Assembly: GCA_003212345.1 (NCBI GenBank)
Contig: QCPZ01000001.1
Span: 94,501 to 158,500, forward strand
DNA: 64,000 bases
Direction of reading: 5' to 3'
Origin: SAR116 cluster bacterium AG-447-A06
GTDB taxonomy: Bacteria > Pseudomonadota > Alphaproteobacteria > Puniceispirillales > Puniceispirillaceae
In this document: positions 61,900 through 64,000 of the stretch, in pieces
Numbering within the stretch: position 1 is the first letter of the stretch
Layout of the letters: each line of letters begins with the position of its first letter
Made by a program: the position numbers and the translations under genes
The notes under the pieces: model-generated
Seen by the model: the letters and a program-made list of their open reading frames with translations, nothing else
Database searches by the model: none
What the model was told of the DNA's origin: nothing

Positions 61900-63105
61900 T
61901 CATGCCTGGCTTTTGTAAATTTTTGCTATGCGCCCAAGAGCTTCATCAGTGATTTTTGCGTCGTGCACAAGCGCCAACCTGACATATCCGGCCCCCGGAT
62001 TACCATCGACGGTTTCCACTCCCATGAATGAGCCCGGTAACGCTCGTACCGCCTGTTCCGCCATCAACCTTTTTACAAACTGCACATCATCATCAACCTT
62101 CAACCACAGGAAAAAGCCACCTTGTGGCGGGCTGATTCCAAGATGCCGTTCAACAAGGGCAAAATTCGCATGATAATATGCGCGAATGTTGGCAACATGC
62201 GCTTCATCCTTATAAAGATCAGCTGCTACCGACAAAAGAGGTGTTGGCACCAAGGAACCTCCGTTGCTGACAAGTTTTAGATATTGGGTGATTACCTCCT
62301 TGTCACCCACCATAAATCCAGCCCTTAGCCCGGCCGCTCCAGACCTTTTCGACAAGGAATTCAACACCACCATGTTGGCAAGCGGGTCACGGCTGAAATC
62401 AGTACCATCGCGCTTCGCCAGAACTGCGGCTGCTTGCATCATACCAGTTGGCGGGCTATCCCACCAGATATCGGCATAACACTCATCCATTACCAATAAA
62501 AAATCATGTGCGCGAGCAAGTCGAAGCGCTGCCAAGAGATAATCCAGATCCATAACAGTGCCTTGCGGGTTGGTTGGGCTGCACAGAAACAAAATGCTTG
62601 TCCGGTCCAACGTTGCTGGTTCCACCGCCTGAAGGTCAGGCAAAAAATTATGGTTAGCCCCACTATTTAAATAAATGATTTCGCCACCGCTGGCCATAGC
62701 ACCCGCCCGCCAAGCGTGATAAAATGGGTTCGTAACAAGAGCAACGGCATTTGCTTTACTGCCACTAACGAGATGCCCCAGTAGATGAAGCGGTTCACGC
62801 GTTCCGGGAACCGGGATAATTTGACTTTGATCGGTAAGGCCGGCAGCGTCAGGCCATCGCCGTGCGATGTAGGTTTCTACCGCCTCGGCAAAGTGCAGAC
62901 TTCCCGTTGCCTTGGGATAGAATTGCCATTGCTCATTATAGCGCAATACGCTGTCGGTTAATAATTTTGCAGGGGGCTGTTGCGGTTCACCAATCGACAT
63001 GTCAAGAACTGGTAAGTCAGCTGGAGGCGTTATCGGGTCAAGCAATGCCCCAAGCTGGACAAACATATTTCCATCAAAAATAGCGTGTGCGGGGTTAAAC
63101 TTCAT
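61900..63105 (-). CDS. PLP-dependent aminotransferase class I/II
   Basis: A fold-type I aminotransferase of 401 residues. PLP-binding features are NPFYHAWRAGAM, LCSPTNPQGTVMDLDYLLAA, LLVMDECYADIWWDSPPTGM and the Schiff-base lysine in VLNSLSKRSGAAGLRAGFM. The C-terminus contains FLWLKVDDDVQFVKRL. It resembles the succinyldiaminopimelate transaminase (DapC-like) group, and dapF, asd and lysA are in the window, but substrate cannot be settled from sequence. It lies 75 bp upstream of ftsK. Confidence 0.85.
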   Translation of the reverse strand: MKFNPAHAIFDGNMFVQLGALLDPITPPADLPVLDMSIGEPQQPPAKLLTDSVLRYNEQWQFYPKATGSLHFAEAVETYIARRWPDAAGLTDQSQIIPVPGTREPLHLLGHLVSGSKANAVALVTNPFYHAWRAGAMASGGEIIYLNSGANHNFLPDLQAVEPATLDRTSILFLCSPTNPQGTVMDLDYLLAALRLARAHDFLLVMDECYADIWWDSPPTGMMQAAAVLAKRDGTDFSRDPLANMVVLNSLSKRSGAAGLRAGFMVGDKEVITQYLKLVSNGGSLVPTPLLSVAADLYKDEAHVANIRAYYHANFALVERHLGISPPQGGFFLWLKVDDDVQFVKRLMAEQAVRALPGSFMGVETVDGNPGAGYVRLALVHDAKITDEALGRIAKIYKSQA

Positions 63106-63313
63106 GAATTTTCACCGGCAGTAGAAAAAAAGGAAATTACGCCTCCATTGGTAGCGCATGCACTGCTATGGGGCAATGGCTGCAATGATGTTACTTACTA
63201 GCAAAATTTGCTAATATCAGTAAACTGGAGAGCAAGTCAGACATTTATCGGGTGGGGCGGCTTCACCGGAAACGCCACATCTTAAGCGCCCCATCGTAGA
63301 GGACCCCGCCTCA

Positions 63314-63853
63314 ATGTTGCAAAAGCCTGCCATATTTCTTGACCGGGACAACACGTTAATTCACGATGGTGGCTATATTTTCGAAATCGAAAAATTTGCT
63401 TGGATTAATGGCGCTGCCGCTGCATTAAAGCGGTTTCACGAAGCCAATATTCCAGTTTTCGTCGTGACCAATCAGGGCGGTATTGGACGCGGCATCTTCA
63501 GCGAAGATCAAATGAATCATTTTAACAATCATATGATTGCCGCTGCCAGCAAGGCTGGTGGTTGCATTACCGATATCGCTTTTTGCCCGCATCATCCCTT
63601 ATCGCCAAATCCAGCAATGGCGATAGCTTGCGGTTGTCGCAAACCAGAGCCAGGCATGTTATTTAACCTTGCCCGAAAATGGAAGATTGACCTAAGTGAA
63701 TCGGTTATGATCGGTGACCGTGATAGCGATGTGGAAGCCGGATACAGAGCTGGTGCGCACGGCTATCTTTTCAACCAAAATAATCTTGATGACCTTGCCA
63801 AGCACGTTATATCTACCCATTTCTCCCTAAAGACAGGGAATGCAAATGTGTGA
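63314..63853 (+). CDS. D,D-heptose 1,7-bisphosphate 7-phosphatase-like HAD hydrolase (GmhB type)
   Basis: A HAD-IIIA phosphatase of 179 residues. Motif I is IFLDRDNTLIHDGGYI (Asp10 and Asp12); motif II is VFVVTNQGGIGRG; the zinc-binding loop has FCPHHPLS followed by CGCRKPEPGM, as in GmhB; motif IV is ESVMIGDRDSDVEAGYRAGA. GmhB makes heptose 1-phosphate for the lipopolysaccharide core; histidinol-phosphatases share this fold. The Cys/His loop favours GmhB. It overlaps the following gene by 8 nt. Confidence 0.87.
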   Translation: MLQKPAIFLDRDNTLIHDGGYIFEIEKFAWINGAAAALKRFHEANIPVFVVTNQGGIGRGIFSEDQMNHFNNHMIAAASKAGGCITDIAFCPHHPLSPNPAMAIACGCRKPEPGMLFNLARKWKIDLSESVMIGDRDSDVEAGYRAGAHGYLFNQNNLDDLAKHVISTHFSLKTGNANV

Positions 63854-64000
63854 TCACCAAATCCAACAAATTGCCGTGGTTGGGGCAGGCCTCACAGGCG
63901 TGATGACTGCGCTTGCCTTGTCACATTGTGGTTATGGTTCGCCATCAGCACCGGCGATTACCTTAATAGACCGAGACAATCAAATAGACGCAAAAGCCGA
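63846..64000 (+). CDS. UbiH-like FAD-dependent monooxygenase, truncated by window end
   Basis: The first 51 residues of a flavoprotein. MCDHQIQQIAVVGAGLTGVM contains the FAD-binding GxGxxG motif, and TLIDRDNQ the acidic end of the second beta strand. This fits the UbiH/UbiF ubiquinone hydroxylase family, whose gene often neighbours ftsK in alphaproteobacteria. Another in-frame ATG is at 63840. It overlaps the HAD gene, suggesting coupling. The rest lies outside the window. Confidence 0.7.
   Translation, partial: MCDHQIQQIAVVGAGLTGVMTALALSHCGYGSPSAPAITLIDRDNQIDAKA

Overview
This is a stretch of core chromosome from an alphaproteobacterium. The evidence is gene order and protein signatures: argH-lptM-lysA beside a TlpA thioredoxin, obgE-proB-proA-nadD-rsfS-rlmH-gpmI-ctpA-rppH, priA-atpHAGDC, sdhCDAB-zapE-mdh-sucAB-lpd, ffh-rpsP-rimM-trmD-rplS-leuCDB-asd and dapF-mtaB-ftsY are arrangements typical of that class. 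The moderate GC content and compact spacing would fit a marine SAR116-type (Puniceispirillum-like) bacterium; that placement is inference. I saw no rRNA, tRNA, insertion sequence, prophage, CRISPR array or defence locus.

Layout. 1-3.3 kb (+): YggT, a twin-transmembrane protein, a PduO-type cobalamin adenosyltransferase, and both electron-transfer flavoprotein subunits. 3.5-7.7 kb: a TlpA-like thioredoxin (-) divergent from argH-lptM-lysA (+), then a DUF218 protein. 7.7-12.1 kb (-): an aromatic amino acid pair (arogenate/prephenate dehydrogenase and chorismate mutase), a methyltransferase, folB and a HAD phosphatase, with a dead phaR gene lying on the + strand between them. 12.4-22.5 kb (+): rplU-rpmA, obgE-proBA-nadD-rsfS-rlmH, gpmI, ctpA, rppH. 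22.6-29.9 kb (-): F1 ATP synthase genes and priA. 30-32.4 kb (+): transaldolase-like aldolase, DUF484, xerC. 32.4-44 kb (-): a respiratory block of lpd, sucB, sucA, mdh, zapE and sdhBADC. 44.3-45.1 kb (+): pyridoxal kinase. 45.1-53.5 kb (-): asd, leuB, leuD, leuC, rplS, trmD, rimM, rpsP, ffh. 53.7-54.5 kb (+): a second DUF218 protein. 54.6-63.1 kb (-): ftsY, mtaB, dapF, xth, lolA, ftsK and an aminotransferase. The right edge (+) has a GmhB-type phosphatase and the start of a UbiH-like flavin monooxygenase.

Functional threads. The TCA cycle and respiratory chain are well represented: 2-oxoglutarate dehydrogenase, malate dehydrogenase, succinate dehydrogenase, ETF and F1-ATPase. sucCD, which often sits between mdh and sucA, is not in this window. 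Lysine and peptidoglycan precursors are covered by asd, lysA and dapF, proline by proBA, leucine by leuBCD, and arginine by argH. Co-translational protein targeting (ffh, ftsY) and ribosome and tRNA maturation (obgE, rsfS, rlmH, rimM, trmD, mtaB and four ribosomal proteins) form a second theme.

I did not find a new multi-gene system. The most interesting signals are smaller: a phaR pseudogene with three in-frame stops; a ribosomal protein S16 more than doubled in length by an acidic Ala/Glu/Pro repeat tail, beside an L21 with a basic Lys/Ala tail; an rsfS gene whose only well-placed initiation codon is ATA; a hexanucleotide repeat between the chorismate mutase and dehydrogenase genes; and an operator-like dyad in a 19-bp promoter spacer upstream of sdhC.
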